Source: Penicillus capitatus (Eukaryota > Chlorophyta). From it: a stretch of 64,000 bases of DNA. Each line of letters begins with the position of its first letter. Within the stretch, counting starts at the first letter, position 1. Positions 13,025-24,246 of the stretch are shown piece after piece. The translations under genes were made by a program, and so were the position numbers. Where the stretch lies: contig OZ287694.1 of the NCBI GenBank assembly GCA_965649825.1, forward strand, positions 2,046,001 through 2,110,000, written 5' to 3'. Under the pieces are notes generated by a model. That model worked only from the letters and a program-made list of their open reading frames with translations. It was not told the origin of the DNA and did no database searches.

Positions 13025-13614
13025 AACCTGGTGATCTTCCAACCAAACACCAACAGTGCACCGTTCACTGCCTATCGCTGATCGTCCCGACGCTCGAAAT
13101 AAGATTCTTTCTCCCAGGAGATGAAGCAAATGCAGACGATCGTTTTGTTTCAGGCCCTTCTTTGTAGATGTGTCCTGTTTGATCGGGCTTCTGCGGTTGA
13201 CCAAAGCAGAGATGCACCTAAGGTCATTCTGCTAATAAGGCCTGATCACGCACAGCCCTGTCACATCAGCTATCCAACGCTTGAACGTTCGATGTTAATC
13301 ACGAGGAACGGGACGAATCTGTAAGCAGTGGGGCAATAAAGAGCTTTGGAGTCAAGCATCTGGACGACTTTGTCTCTGGATCTGTCCTCTTCGGTCAGCC
13401 AGGTCCATCTTACCGGACTTCCACGGAGTTCGGATACCTGTCCTTGGTATTAATACTCTTGCGACGCGTTTGTATATGCAGCACTCGGTTTCGCCTCACA
13501 CTGAGGACAAAGTTGAAGGCGACGGGTCCTTTTTTGAAAGGGACAGCCTAGAGAAGAGGCAGTCGTGACGACGGTTAATAATACACCATTGTTTCGTTTC
13601 TTTCCTCGTAGCAG
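13025..13614. other. Intergenic between channel paralogs A and B
   Basis: No gene seen. A block near 13295-13345 (ACGGGACGAATCTGTAAGCA) resembles the 3' flanks of channels B (near 16210) and D (near 52095), so it is duplicated 3' flank. Confidence 0.4.
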
Positions 13615-15884
13615 ATGAGCGACGCGAGTCCGGAGACCACGCCGTCGGTGACACCGCAAACCGCAACCGAAGGTGAATCGAAGAAACTCACTGGAACGAC
13701 GAGAGGGTAGTGTACTGTTGCAGGAGAAGGTGGCGGGTCACCGAACGCACAGGCGAGAAGTGTTCTTCCGTTGTCGTCGCACGGGACACTGGACGTCGCG
13801 AACCAGTAAGCGCCGCCACGTTTTGACACGTGACCGACTGTTTGGTCATACGGATAGACTTATTGATGCGCACGGCACCTGTGTTGTCGATGGCATAGAC
13901 GACAACGGACAGCCTCTTTACTGGGATGCCATTCGGAAAGGCCAATACGACTGGGCGGATGTGCTGCTCGATGATGCAAGGAACAAAGGAGCCGCCGTGA
14001 CGTTTCGAGGCGAGGATGCAGATCTGCTGTCGTGGGCAATCGAGAACGATGCATACGAGAGTGTCCGATACATTCTGGCAAAGCTCACGGAGAAATACGC
14101 TTCTGTCGCCGAAACGAGTGATCTCGCGGAGAAGCATCTGCACACCATTGGCAAAAGATGTCCCAAAACGCTGGCGCATCTCCTGCAGAACGATAAGTTT
14201 ACGGTCGCGTATGCCAGATTTCGAGCACCGAAGGCCGTTTTTGACACCAACAGCACGATTCCGACAACCATGATCACGGACACGATACCGGACAGCTGGG
14301 CAGCAATGGATGGCGAACAGGGAAAGGGTTTATGGACCGAGCACTGGAGCGAAGAGGGTCACATACTGGGCGGCGCCTCCGATGCGAAGATCACGGTGAT
14401 TGCCAAGCTCTTCTGCATCAACCGTGCGCCGCCACGCGAAAACCGCGCCACTACTGAGAGGGGCCATCTCTGCGAATATCTCCACAACCTGAACCTGCCC
14501 GTCGACGTTTTTGCATCCGAGACGATGAAGATCTATATCGACCACTGGTTTCGCGTCTACTGCCCTGTCTATCGCACCTCCATCATCCTGGATGTCGTCG
14601 CCGCCTCGGCATTCACGATCTTCTCCCTTGTGTTTGGACCTCTTAAGGAGATCGGAATAACACGTTCGGTGCTTTCGGTCCAACTGATGACGGCTTCTGT
14701 CAATCTCAGATTTCTCGCGAGTCTCTTCTGTCCATCCTCCCAAAGGTCGGCAATCTGTGTGTTCGTTCTGCTCGTCTCTGAGAAGGCTGTGTGCAGGACC
14801 GGCATCATGTTGACGGAAGTCGTGCTCATCGTGCTATCTGTCTACACTCTCGTCGACGATCGGTGCCTTAAGTACTGCGCCCTTCTGGCGTCGCTCATCT
14901 GCATCTTCCAGTGGATATCGGTATCGACCAAGTCTCTGCAGGATGTCGATGAGTGTGTTTGTTCGTGCACTCTAGTTGCTGTGTTCCTTACAGGCAATTG
15001 ACCTAACGGGCGGCATGTCTAGCTCGGAAGCGAATCCATCCTACAGGAACTCTTGGCGTTTTCTGCAGTTAGTCGTGGCGTCGCTCATTGTTGGCTATTC
15101 ATTAGCCTTTATGGTCCTCCTTGAGAACATGTTCGGCAAAGGCGAGGAGGGAAGCTTCAGCCTTCTTCTGTATGAAAACAGAACCCTCTTCTACGGCAAA
15201 GTCATGAACTACGAAGTCGTCGTACGTCATCCTCCATCTCCTCAGCCATGCCTTAGAGTCTCGGTGTGGTGTGTCCGTGCAGGTGCGCCATCCTTTGAGC
15301 AGCTTCCTCGCAATTTGGCTCACTTTGTTTTTTGCTGCATTCATCATCTTTGCATTGATCGTACTGATCCGTCTGCGGATCGTTGTTCTGCCAGAGACGT
15401 ATGACAGCGTCCGATCGAATGAGAAGATGCAGTTGAGAAAACGTCGGCTTGGGATCGTCGCCAAGTGTCAGTCCAGAAACGTCTTTCGCCTGCCCACGTC
15501 CGAAGAAAGGTAATACCACATCAGATGGGTTTGACGCTTACGCGTATGTTGGGTGACAGTATTATACGATACCTTTACTCTTTGTTCTATGGCGGCGATC
15601 GACCGCTGCAACGTAGAAGAACGACGAAAGCATCTACTGCGAAGGCAGCGCAGGGAGGTTACTTTCATTTTCTGGTTCCCGAAGTCCGTGGACCAAAATC
15701 GCGTGATGCTGAATGGGAGGACAGACTGGCGGCGCTTGAGAGCACCATCCAGGCTGTCCGCAAGAATGAGAGAGATCTGAAAGAGCACGTCGTCGTCCTG
15801 GAAGAGAAGATGAACAAACTGACAGGGCAATGTTCGAAGCGCGACAAGGAAACAACACAAAACAATCTCCAGCAGCAAAAGTGA
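13615..15884 (+). CDS. Ankyrin-like / TRP-polycystin-type ion channel, paralog B
   Basis: Seven exons: 13615-13672, 13724-13805, 13858-14745, 14797-14920, 14976-15221, 15283-15509 and 15560-15884; 649 residues. The start ATG opens MSDASPETTPSVTPQTATE, a Ser/Thr-rich N-terminus. Ankyrin-like units follow (LLSWAIENDAYESVRYILAK), then membrane helices (ASAFTIFSLVFG and IVGYSLAFMVLLEN) and a coiled tail beginning GGYFHFLVPEVRG. The pore loop differs from A, C and D: the LETLxxxxLGxF/YD stretch is replaced by ENRTLFYGKVMNYE, so a conserved Gly-Asp pore motif is lost and conductance may differ. Exon 6 is 227 nt, exactly as in A. It lies head-to-tail 590 bp downstream of A, which suggests tandem duplication. 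Confidence 0.8.
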
Positions 15885-16719
15885 AGGTGTTATGTCGAAG
15901 AACGAATAAACAGATTGGAAGCCGCCGCCATGGATCGAATCCTTCAATACTTGATGTGACGTGTCGATGTGACACATGTAGACGCATGCTGTTCAGCGTG
16001 AGGTCCCTCGGACGACTTTCATTTTTCGTTGGATGGAGCAAAGGTCGACTGCCGTTTGCTCTGGGCATTTTCTGACTGTGTTTTGTCAGCGCACCATCAA
16101 CTGTATTAGGGTTTTCGATGTGCATGTGACGATGACGTGTTGTCGATGATCTGATCGAAGTCAGAGAGATATCTTTTTAAGCGTTTCTGTGTTTACAACA
16201 AGTCCGCTGTTATTCGCTGAGAACGGGACAGATCTGTCGGCGTTGGAACATTTAAGATTCGTACTTTGGATCGCACCTCTCCTCGACTTCATCCCCAAAG
16301 CTTGCTTCTTGGGTCTCTTGATCCCAGACTTTGATAAAGCTCATGCTGCGCTGTGTGTCCCTCTACTGAAGGGAGGAAAGCAAACTGACAGCTGCGTTTT
16401 AAGAACAATGGAGGGGCTATTGATGCTATACGTGCCCTCTGTGATACCAAACGGAGTTCGTGTTGCTCAGTGTGTACTCTTCATGCACGCCTCGCGGTTC
16501 GTCGACCTTTAGCACTTGGCCTTCAGCAGAGCTGTCTCGTAAGGCGGAGAGAGACGCGACAGTCGCTTACGTCACGACGGCCATTTGGCGGAAACACCTG
16601 ATAGGCTATTTGAAGCAGACGGCGACGGTGGGCTTTTTCACAGAAGCTGTTCTCGCCATCACTATGGGGTCCGAGTAAAAGGAACGCGTCGTGCATGAAA
16701 CGTCGGAGGCGACCATGCA
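15885..16719. other. Intergenic with duplicated 3' flank of a channel gene
   Basis: No supported gene. The block near 16021-16080 (AGCAAAGGTCGACTGCCGTT) and 16190-16450 is similar to 51925-52340 downstream of channel D. The ORFs it contains (16189-16512 and 52003-52338) do not stay similar as proteins, so I treat them as non-coding. A TGATGTGACGT word is at 15952-15962. Confidence 0.45.
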
Positions 16720-17057
16720 ATGGCGGCGGAGATCGCGGAGTTCTCGGCTGGCCGAGGTTACCGTCATCATTTCGTCTTTGTCCGTCAAACCGATGACGAC
16801 CACGGTGTCGACTGCGACACCTCCCTGCAGAAACTGTCAGAAAAGCGAGCAAGCGTCAAGATCTCTCACTCTTCTCACACTTTCTGGACGGCGCGGATCT
16901 AAGAGAGCTGATACACCGACTTCATCATAAAGAAAGCACGCGCCGCCATTTCCATTCTCTCCTCAAGACTGCAGTGAAGGCGTTTCGAACGCATCTGAAG
17001 TGTGTGAGAGGCGCACTGTTTCCCGAAACTCCAGAGTCCTGTACACGGCCGGACTGA
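16720..17057 (+). CDS. Hypothetical protein fragment
   Basis: One frame reads from ATG 16720 (MAAEIAEFSAGRGYRHHFVF) to about 16860. A shifted frame then gives HFLDGADLRELIHRLHHKES and ends at TGA near 17057. A short intron such as 16803-16828 might join them, but the two donors I can see do not give a clean phase. I recognise no domain. It lies just upstream of the NACHT-HEAT leader and could be a decayed gene or leftover of the segmental duplication. Confidence 0.2.
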
Positions 17058-17099
17058 CGTACAATTGCGTTTCCTGGAATCCCGGGCAGATTGAATGAG

Positions 17100-17473
17100 G
17101 TCATCTTGGTGTGGCCCCAGACGGAGACCGTCGAATACGGCAAAGGTAGAAGCTCTTCATCTTCTGCTTCTCCAAATGCCTGTGCGAAGCACCCGGAGTG
17201 AACAGAACGATGCAGGACGCTGCCAATCGAGAAGAACATTGGTCATCTGCAGAACAGAATCCGTTACACCGAACCCGCCGATGCTCGATACAATCGACAC
17301 TGTCGCGTGATTTTTCATTAACGTCATCGAAGCTTAACTGCGTTACAAAACCTCCGATTCGTCATTTCCACTGTGAAGTCTACCGTGAAGGTGTTGCAAC
17401 GCTGAAAACGGTATGTCTGTTCTGTGCGCGCAGTCCGTGACGCTACGGTTCTCTTTGCGCAGGTTGTCCGACT
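17100..17473 (+). promoter_or_regulatory. Leader region of NACHT-HEAT 1, with a 5' UTR intron
   Basis: The 370 bp before the ATG is similar to 34950-35374 before NACHT-HEAT 2, for example AGCTCTTCATCTTCTG, ATTCGTCATTT and GCAACGCTGA(G/A)AACG. In both, the block ends at an apparent 5' UTR intron (here 17411-17462, GTATGT...GCGCAG; there 35309-35363). Shared leader plus intron implies a common promoter type and joint regulation, and marks the duplication boundary. Confidence 0.5.
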
Positions 17474-20400
17474 ATGAAGTCGCAAGCGTCTGTCAAGAAA
17501 CCGAAGGCTGAAGGAAAGTCCGCATCGGCTGACGGCGGTCGACCGTGCAAGACGGATCCAGGCGTCGAAGAACTGAACGACCCGAAGCTCCTGCGTGGCG
17601 TCGCCAAAAAACACGCCATAGAAAACACGAAGTCGCTCGTGGCGACGTACAACGCCACGACGGACATCGACGAGCGTGGCGTTCTCCTCCACTGGCTGCT
17701 TCAATACGACAGGCGAAGAGACGACTGCCTCGAGCCGAAACGCATCTTAGAGTACGCAGAACTGGCCAAGATTGCGCCTCGCTGCACGCAGGACAAGGAA
17801 GTTCTGAAGAATCTGGTCAGCGCTCTCGGTTCCTGCCTTCGTCAGCGAAAGCTACCTCCAAAGAATCTCGCCGTGGCCCTCTGCAGAGCACTTGAGCATG
17901 TCGACGCTTTCGCGTACAGCGACGTGGCGGATCTCATGGTCATCGCGAAGAAGCTGCTGGCTAGCCTCTCTCCAGAACCAAAGATATCTAGAGAGAACTT
18001 CGCGGATCACAGAGATACATTTCTGGCACTTCAACAGATACTCTTCTTGCTTGACAGATCCAGTCACAACAACATCGGGGAAGAAGAGAGGCAGGAGCTG
18101 CGTCGAGCCATAGTCAAGAAGCAGAAGGTGATGGGGGTCTCGTGCCACTACTACCCAGTGGGATTCTATTTCAAGACGTTTCGTCAAGCGATGGAACGCC
18201 TCGATTCCAGAGACAACTCTTCGACTCTCGCACAAACTCTGCCGTGTGTCTCTTTCGGACTGTGCGCAATCTTGCATTTCTTTGTCCGTTGCATCAGAGA
18301 TCTGGCGAGCTTTGAGGTCGATCAGGTGGCCATCGTGGACTCAAATAGAAAACTGAGTGGGATGGCAGGCGGCGCTGTCACGTCGAAGAGACCGTGGTTT
18401 AACCTGTTTCGTGATCTGGCGGCGGCAAGGATTGACGCATCGAAGGACGTCGTGAGTCTCGAGGTTTTTGATACCCGGTACATTGCCGCGTTGGGATTCC
18501 AACGAACGATGCGAAAAGGCGAGGACTTAAAGGCGCTCAGATTTGGCATCATTCAAGAGTTAGGCGCGCTCGCCACGGAAGGATCGATAGAAAAAACTCG
18601 CGAAGAAGCCACAAAGAAGCTGCTGGATCTGGCAACTCAAGAAGCTGTCGACGAAGGATGGATTGGCGAAGCAGATATCCTACTCGCGCTCCTAAATGTC
18701 ACGTACGAGATCTACAAAACAAACCAAAATGACGAAAGGACGAAGGACGCACTCCAACTCCTGCACCAGCCTTGTAGAGGCTCTGCCAAGAAAGCACTGT
18801 CGCAATGGTTGGGTGGAAGAAGCCTCGAAGACAAGCTTCGAGTTCGAAACCCGCAAAGGCCAGTGGCGGAACCCAGTGAGCTGTTTGTCGAGATCGGCAG
18901 AGAGGTAGGGTACGTTCCACGTGCCGTCGTGGATTCAAATAGAGAACAGTTAAGGAAAAGATACATGCACGATGACTTCGCAACGGTAATACCACGAAAC
19001 GCACGTTTGGACAAGCGTCATGTTTTGCAGGTTGCCTCTCTGTTCGGAGAAGGATCCCGTAAGCATGTCAAAGACATGAAGCATTACGTTATCATATCCG
19101 AGGAAGTTCCCGAGGAGTGTACAGACGCAGTTACGCGTGGAATCGAAGAAAGAAACGCAAGATCGTCGAACCGCGGAAGAGATCAGGCAAAAGAAAACGA
19201 CGAACAGAAGCGAAGAGTCGCAAAGCCCATTGTTCCAGAAGACTTGTTCAAGCGAAGGTCCTTGAAATACAGAGCCCCGGAGAGCGAAATTCGGCGAGTG
19301 CTCCTCTATGGAAACCATGGAACCGGAAAGACGTGCATCACCAAACTCATCGCACACAGATGGGCTCTCGGAGAAATGGCTAACGAGTTTGATGTCGTTT
19401 ACGTTGTTCCGGTGCGCGCCCTGAACAGTACCGAACACAAAGGGCAGCAATGGGAGAGGCTCGAAGTTGCGATTTCACAGATATGCTTCCCGAAGAGAAA
19501 CGACACTTTCGATTTTGAAGACCTCGTTGCCCAGATACAAGACGAGCTCGACAGTCCTTCGACGCTGCTCATGGTTGACGGATTGGACGAGGCGAACGAT
19601 GACTCGAGGGAGCTCGTGTCTAACATCTGGGGGCGCTCGTGCAAAGTTCTGCTGCTGTCTCGGCCATACAACATGGAAAACGTCGATACGCGTGTCGACC
19701 TTCACGTGGAATGCCTCGGATTCAATGACCGGCACTTACAAGACTACATAGAGAGCGAATTGTCTGAGGATGACGCTCCGAGACTTATCCGCCTGCTCGA
19801 ACATTCTGATGTCGTGTGGGAGATGGCGCACACTCCGGTGGCGGCATGCATTCTTTGTTCGTTATGGAAGGAACGCGGCGGCGCAGTTGAAGACGAAGGA
19901 AGAAGAACGAGCACCTTTCATGCATATAGCGATATGGCGAACCATGTCTGGAAGAAATTCGAAGAGAGGCAAAGGGAAAGAACCGTGAAGAAGTCAGAAC
20001 TTTTCGGATACTTGGAGAAAATCGCCTTCGAAGCTCTCCAGAGCGGAGCGATTCTCGTCCACGAGAGATCAGTTATGAAGCACGCGACTTCTGTGAGAGT
20101 TGCACAAACCTTCAAAGAAAGAGGTCTCCTCTTGCTCACGTTAAACGGCCAGGAATACCAATTCCCTCACCTGACGTTCCAAGAGTATTTCGCCGGAAGA
20201 TACGTTGCGCGAAGCTTGAAGCAAAAAGGATCGGATGAGGAGAGAAGGGCGCTCGACTTCATTCGTGAAGGGAAGTATAACGAAAAGCACGCCTTGACAT
20301 TGTCCTTCGCGATGCACGCATTTGCGGAAGGCCGGAGCAAAGATGCCTTGAAAGAGATGCTCGCGATTGTCGACCAACATCCTGTCGAGGTTCTGGGGGT

Positions 20401-23200
20401 CCGACACTTCCTCCTGAGACTGCAAGTCCTCGAAGCCGCAATGGAAAAGGCGGACGCAGCCGATCTGGAGATTCTCACGAAAGACGAACAAGCAATTGAG
20501 CTCACAGAAGGAGCACGTCGACTTCTGGAAGGAACGTTTGACAACGTTCTCATCCGCGAAATAGTCGTCGAGAAGTTTGACCAATGCTCTTGCGTTTTGG
20601 ACAAGTTTCCCAAGATACTCAGTAACACCATCAGTGAGACGAAGACACTGTTGGCGCGTCATCTAGATTTAAGCTGCAAAGAAAAAGCCAAGATCAGTGC
20701 TGCGCTGAAGCTTGCAAAACATTCTTGGAAGCACGTTGATGACATCAGATCGTTTTTGCAAGGAACCGGAGTCGAAGATTGGCGCCGTAAACGCGACGGG
20801 GTGGCTATGATACTGGATATTGCAAAAGAAATACCACAACTCAGGGCCGACCTGCTGCCAGTGCTCCAGCAAGGACGTATTGATGACGATTTCTGCGAGT
20901 ATCAAAGAACAGTGGATACCATCAAGAGCCTCATTCAAGAAGCACCGCATCTTGCGTGCGACTTGATGTCGGCGCTCTACAAAACAGACGTAGACGAAGG
21001 TTCCGACTTAAGCTGGAAAGCGGTGACAGCCATTGTCGCCATCGCCAAAGCGCTGCCGCACCTCGTGTGCGACCTTGTTCCGTTGATTTACAAGGGAAAC
21101 AAGGACAAAGCTTACAGCATCTACTGTCATGTGATAGTAGCGATCATAGACGTTATCGAGGCGGCGCCTCACCTCGCAGGCGACGTGATGTCGGTGCTTC
21201 TAAAAGGATGCAGCGACTCAGCCTCAACCCTGTGCACGGATGCAATTGCGGTTTTCGACAGCATCGTTGCGGCGGCACCGCACCTCGCGGCCGACATGCT
21301 GCAGATAGTACAGAAAAGATACGAAGAAAACAAAGACTCCATCATGCACCCGACTGCAATCAATGTTATCGAAAGAATCGCTGAGACGGCGCCACACTTC
21401 GCGGGAGACCTGCTGCCGATCATACAAAAGTGGTGCGAAGACGAATACTACATGGAGCGGGCGAGTGCGATGGATGCCATCGGCAACATCGCCAAAGTGG
21501 CGCCGCACCTCGCCGGCGATATGGCGCTGGCTATTCAGAGAGTGCGCAACGAAGAAAAACCCTACGTGTGCAAAAGAGCAGTGGAGGCTATCTGCAGCAT
21601 CGTGGAGGCGGCGCCACATGTCGTCGACGACCTGCTGCCATTGATTCAGAAATGGTGCGGAGACGAAAACGCCGATGTGCGCTGCAGTGCGACGAAGGCC
21701 ATCGGCAGCATCGCTGAGGCAGCGCCGCACCTCGTTGGTGATATACTGCTACCAATGCTTCGGAATGGGTTCAGCGATGAGGACTCCAAAGTACGCTCGA
21801 AATCGATGGAGGCCATCGGCGGTATCGTTAAGGCGACGCCGCACCTTCTGGCCGACCTGCTGCCGTTGCTTCAGAAAGGATGTACCGACGAAGGATTCTT
21901 CGCGCGTGTGAGTGCGATGCAGGCCATCAGCGACATTGCGAATGAGGTCCCGCACTTTTTGGTAGATTTGTTGCCGTTGCTTCAGAAAGGTTGCAGCGAC
22001 AAAGACTCCGATGTGCGTATCAGTGCGATGGTGGCCATCGGCAGCATCCATGAGGCAGCGCCGCACCATATGGCCGATTTGCGGCCGTTGCTTCAAGAAG
22101 GGTGCGAAGACAAAGAATTTGACGTGCGTATAAGTGCGGTACAGGCCATTGGCGACATCGTCGTGGCGGCGCCACACCTTTTGGGCGACTTACTGCCATT
22201 GCTTCAGAAGAGGTTCAGCGACGAAGATCCCGACGTGCGCAGTAGTACGATGACGGTCATCGGCGACATTGAGGCGGCGCATCTTTCCGGCGACCTGGTG
22301 CCTTTGCTTCATGAAGGGTGCAATGACGAAGTTACCGATGTGCGCAACTGTGCGATGATGGCCATCCGCAGTATTCTTCAAGCTGCGCCACACCTCGTTG
22401 GCTCTGGCGATTTACTTCTGCCGTTGCTCCAGAACGATTCCAGGACCGAAGACCATGGCAAGCGCACGGGTGTGATGCAGGCTGTCGGCATGATTGTCGA
22501 GGTGGCGCCTCATCTTTTGGGCGACCTGCTGCCGTTGCTCCAGGAAGGTTTCAGTGACGAAGTCTCCGACGTACGCTCAAGAGCAGTGGAGGCCATCGGC
22601 AATATCGCGAAGGTGGCGCCACATATCGTCGACGACCTACTGCCGTTGCTTCAGAAAGGATGTAGCGACGAAGACTCCGCTGTGCGCAGCAGTGCGATGA
22701 AGGCCATCGGCAGCATCGCGAAAGCAGCATCGCACCGCACAGGCGACCTACTGCCGTTGCTTCAGAAAGGATGTGACGACGAAGACTCCGCTGTACGCAG
22801 CAGTGCGATGAAAGCCATCAGCAGTATCGCTGTGGCGGCGGCGCACTTTGCCGGCGATCTACTGCCGTTGCTTCAGAAAGGATGTGACGACGAAGCCGCT
22901 GACGTACATGAAGCTGTCAAGCGGACACTGAACGGTATCCGAGTTGATGAGACTATGCTTTCGACGATTCTTATCTCTCCTGGGTACAAAGGGGGATTCT
23001 CATTGCTGTTTGTGAACAATGTATTTACACTCGACTGTCTTTCCGAGTCCGGAGAAGCTTCTCTTATCTTACATACAACTTTTCCCGAGAAAATCGGACA
23101 GTGGAATAAGGAAGATCTTGATACGCTTGTCAGGCACTTGAAACGAGAGTTTGATGAGAAGTTTCCGGGAGTGTCTAGGTATCTGAGAACGGAAGATTAG
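17474..23200 (+). CDS. NLR-like NACHT NTPase with C-terminal HEAT repeats (NACHT-HEAT 1)
   Basis: The frame is open from ATG 17474 to TAG 23200. A 45-bp in-frame, stop-free stretch at 18986-19030 (GTAATA...TTGCAG) aligns with the intron of the paralog and is probably an intron, giving 1893 residues. Residues 1-560 are helical and of unknown fold (VEELNDPKLLRGVAKKHAIE). A NACHT module follows: Walker A GNHGTGKT near 598-605, Walker B LLMVDGLDE near 683-691, sensor region LLLSRPYN, and the post-NACHT FPHLTFQEYFAGRYVARSL. About 18 HEAT units of 38-39 residues (GDLLPLLQKGCSDEDSDVR...AIGSIAEAAPHL) span about 1110-1800. A conserved 90-residue tail ends the protein. Family knowledge: NACHT STAND NTPases oligomerise after ligand sensing and act in immunity or self-recognition. 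The ligand and effector are unknown. Confidence 0.88.
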   Translation: MKSQASVKKPKAEGKSASADGGRPCKTDPGVEELNDPKLLRGVAKKHAIENTKSLVATYNATTDIDERGVLLHWLLQYDRRRDDCLEPKRILEYAELAKIAPRCTQDKEVLKNLVSALGSCLRQRKLPPKNLAVALCRALEHVDAFAYSDVADLMVIAKKLLASLSPEPKISRENFADHRDTFLALQQILFLLDRSSHNNIGEEERQELRRAIVKKQKVMGVSCHYYPVGFYFKTFRQAMERLDSRDNSSTLAQTLPCVSFGLCAILHFFVRCIRDLASFEVDQVAIVDSNRKLSGMAGGAVTSKRPWFNLFRDLAAARIDASKDVVSLEVFDTRYIAALGFQRTMRKGEDLKALRFGIIQELGALATEGSIEKTREEATKKLLDLATQEAVDEGWIGEADILLALLNVTYEIYKTNQNDERTKDALQLLHQPCRGSAKKALSQWLGGRSLEDKLRVRNPQRPVAEPSELFVEIGREVGYVPRAVVDSNREQLRKRYMHDDFATVIPRNARLDKRHVLQVASLFGEGSRKHVKDMKHYVIISEEVPEECTDAVTRGIEERNARSSNRGRDQAKENDEQKRRVAKPIVPEDLFKRRSLKYRAPESEIRRVLLYGNHGTGKTCITKLIAHRWALGEMANEFDVVYVVPVRALNSTEHKGQQWERLEVAISQICFPKRNDTFDFEDLVAQIQDELDSPSTLLMVDGLDEANDDSRELVSNIWGRSCKVLLLSRPYNMENVDTRVDLHVECLGFNDRHLQDYIESELSEDDAPRLIRLLEHSDVVWEMAHTPVAACILCSLWKERGGAVEDEGRRTSTFHAYSDMANHVWKKFEERQRERTVKKSELFGYLEKIAFEALQSGAILVHERSVMKHATSVRVAQTFKERGLLLLTLNGQEYQFPHLTFQEYFAGRYVARSLKQKGSDEERRALDFIREGKYNEKHALTLSFAMHAFAEGRSKDALKEMLAIVDQHPVEVLGVRHFLLRLQVLEAAMEKADAADLEILTKDEQAIELTEGARRLLEGTFDNVLIREIVVEKFDQCSCVLDKFPKILSNTISETKTLLARHLDLSCKEKAKISAALKLAKHSWKHVDDIRSFLQGTGVEDWRRKRDGVAMILDIAKEIPQLRADLLPVLQQGRIDDDFCEYQRTVDTIKSLIQEAPHLACDLMSALYKTDVDEGSDLSWKAVTAIVAIAKALPHLVCDLVPLIYKGNKDKAYSIYCHVIVAIIDVIEAAPHLAGDVMSVLLKGCSDSASTLCTDAIAVFDSIVAAAPHLAADMLQIVQKRYEENKDSIMHPTAINVIERIAETAPHFAGDLLPIIQKWCEDEYYMERASAMDAIGNIAKVAPHLAGDMALAIQRVRNEEKPYVCKRAVEAICSIVEAAPHVVDDLLPLIQKWCGDENADVRCSATKAIGSIAEAAPHLVGDILLPMLRNGFSDEDSKVRSKSMEAIGGIVKATPHLLADLLPLLQKGCTDEGFFARVSAMQAISDIANEVPHFLVDLLPLLQKGCSDKDSDVRISAMVAIGSIHEAAPHHMADLRPLLQEGCEDKEFDVRISAVQAIGDIVVAAPHLLGDLLPLLQKRFSDEDPDVRSSTMTVIGDIEAAHLSGDLVPLLHEGCNDEVTDVRNCAMMAIRSILQAAPHLVGSGDLLLPLLQNDSRTEDHGKRTGVMQAVGMIVEVAPHLLGDLLPLLQEGFSDEVSDVRSRAVEAIGNIAKVAPHIVDDLLPLLQKGCSDEDSAVRSSAMKAIGSIAKAASHRTGDLLPLLQKGCDDEDSAVRSSAMKAISSIAVAAAHFAGDLLPLLQKGCDDEAADVHEAVKRTLNGIRVDETMLSTILISPGYKGGFSLLFVNNVFTLDCLSESGEASLILHTTFPEKIGQWNKEDLDTLVRHLKREFDEKFPGVSRYLRTED
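20860..22930 (+). repeat. HEAT-repeat array in NACHT-HEAT 1
   Basis: The array is a tandem of coding units of about 114-117 bp, each starting near GGCGA(C/T)CTGCTGCCG and carrying GACGAAGACTCC. The 5' units (20860-21700) are strongly diverged, the last three (22600-22900) nearly identical in places, a gradient expected from terminal unit duplication. Confidence 0.75.
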
Positions 23201-24182
23201 CGTAAAGGAATGCATTCTGGATGAAGACGTGCAGCATCCCGAGGAGTCTGTTCGAAATTTCGTTTGTCGCTTCTGATGTCATACACAAAACTTTGCTTCA
23301 CTGGCGCGGTGAATTTTCTTTTCGACTTGCCTTATGAAGTGACTGAGCATCCCGCTTCAGTCATCTTGCGTTTGATGGACTCAGGTTTCTAGCGGATCGC
23401 GTGTTTGGTGTGTTATATCATGGGTTTAGCAAGTGTTCGTTGCGCATGGACGTTTGTTACTCCTTGCCTGCCAGTCAATGGACATTAATGCTCGGAGTAA
23501 CGGAGTGAAACATCTCGTGTCTGCATAAGGCATCTCATTTAAGATGGATTGTGGGTTAAGATTCTTCGCGCGCGTTTCGCAAGAGTCGTTCGTTCATGTC
23601 GAACAGTGTTCTTGTGTGTAAGCAAGTTTCCTCGGAATCGACCGTGTGATTTCAGGGAATCCATACTTTCACTCAGCTTTTTTGAACCGGGAAAAGTATT
23701 GTTTCTTTATCTCTGGTATTGGCGGCTCTCTGCAGTTTCGAGGATACCTCTGGATCTCTTTGCGCACGAAAACGACAGTTCTACAAAGCGTCATCATCGT
23801 CTGCCGTTTATCAAAATCATGACAGATACGGCGAGACGTGCCGGCTGCCTTTTCTATACTCGGCAACACGAAACGATTCTTCGGACCCTGAAAGAGCACT
23901 AAGTTCTACATCTGCTTACCTTGATCGTGCGCAGCAAGGCGTTACGTGCACTGCAATGCGCGCTCAAGTCGAGTGCTACCTCTCATGAAGTGACAAGTCT
24001 TATCTCTTTTGCCTTTCTCGATTCCATCTCGCGATGCCTTCGACATAAGCAATGGTGCGTTTAATGGCTATGATACATTATTGGGACCAAATACTTGACC
24101 GTTGTTGTGAAATCGGATGAATTTCTAGATGAACTTACATGAAAATGCGTATAAAGTTCTTACGATGTAATGGGAACGCCGG

Positions 24183-24246
24183 TGAACACACAAGGGAAGG
24201 TCTCAATGCACCTATGAACACACAAGTGAAGCTCTTAATGCATCCA
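24183..24246. repeat. Imperfect tandem duplication of about 32 bp
   Basis: Two adjacent units share GAACACACAAG, GAAG and T(C/T)AATGCA(C/T)C with a few substitutions. The spacing is about 32 bp. No function is suggested by the sequence. Confidence 0.55.

Noticed and set aside
20860-22930. CRISPR-like or satellite array
   Set aside because: Units are contiguous, in frame and encode HEAT helices; there are no spacers and the genome is eukaryotic.
23669-23988. ORFs shared with 40690-40959
   Set aside because: Both strands are equally conserved between the two copies, so the similarity reflects duplicated flank.
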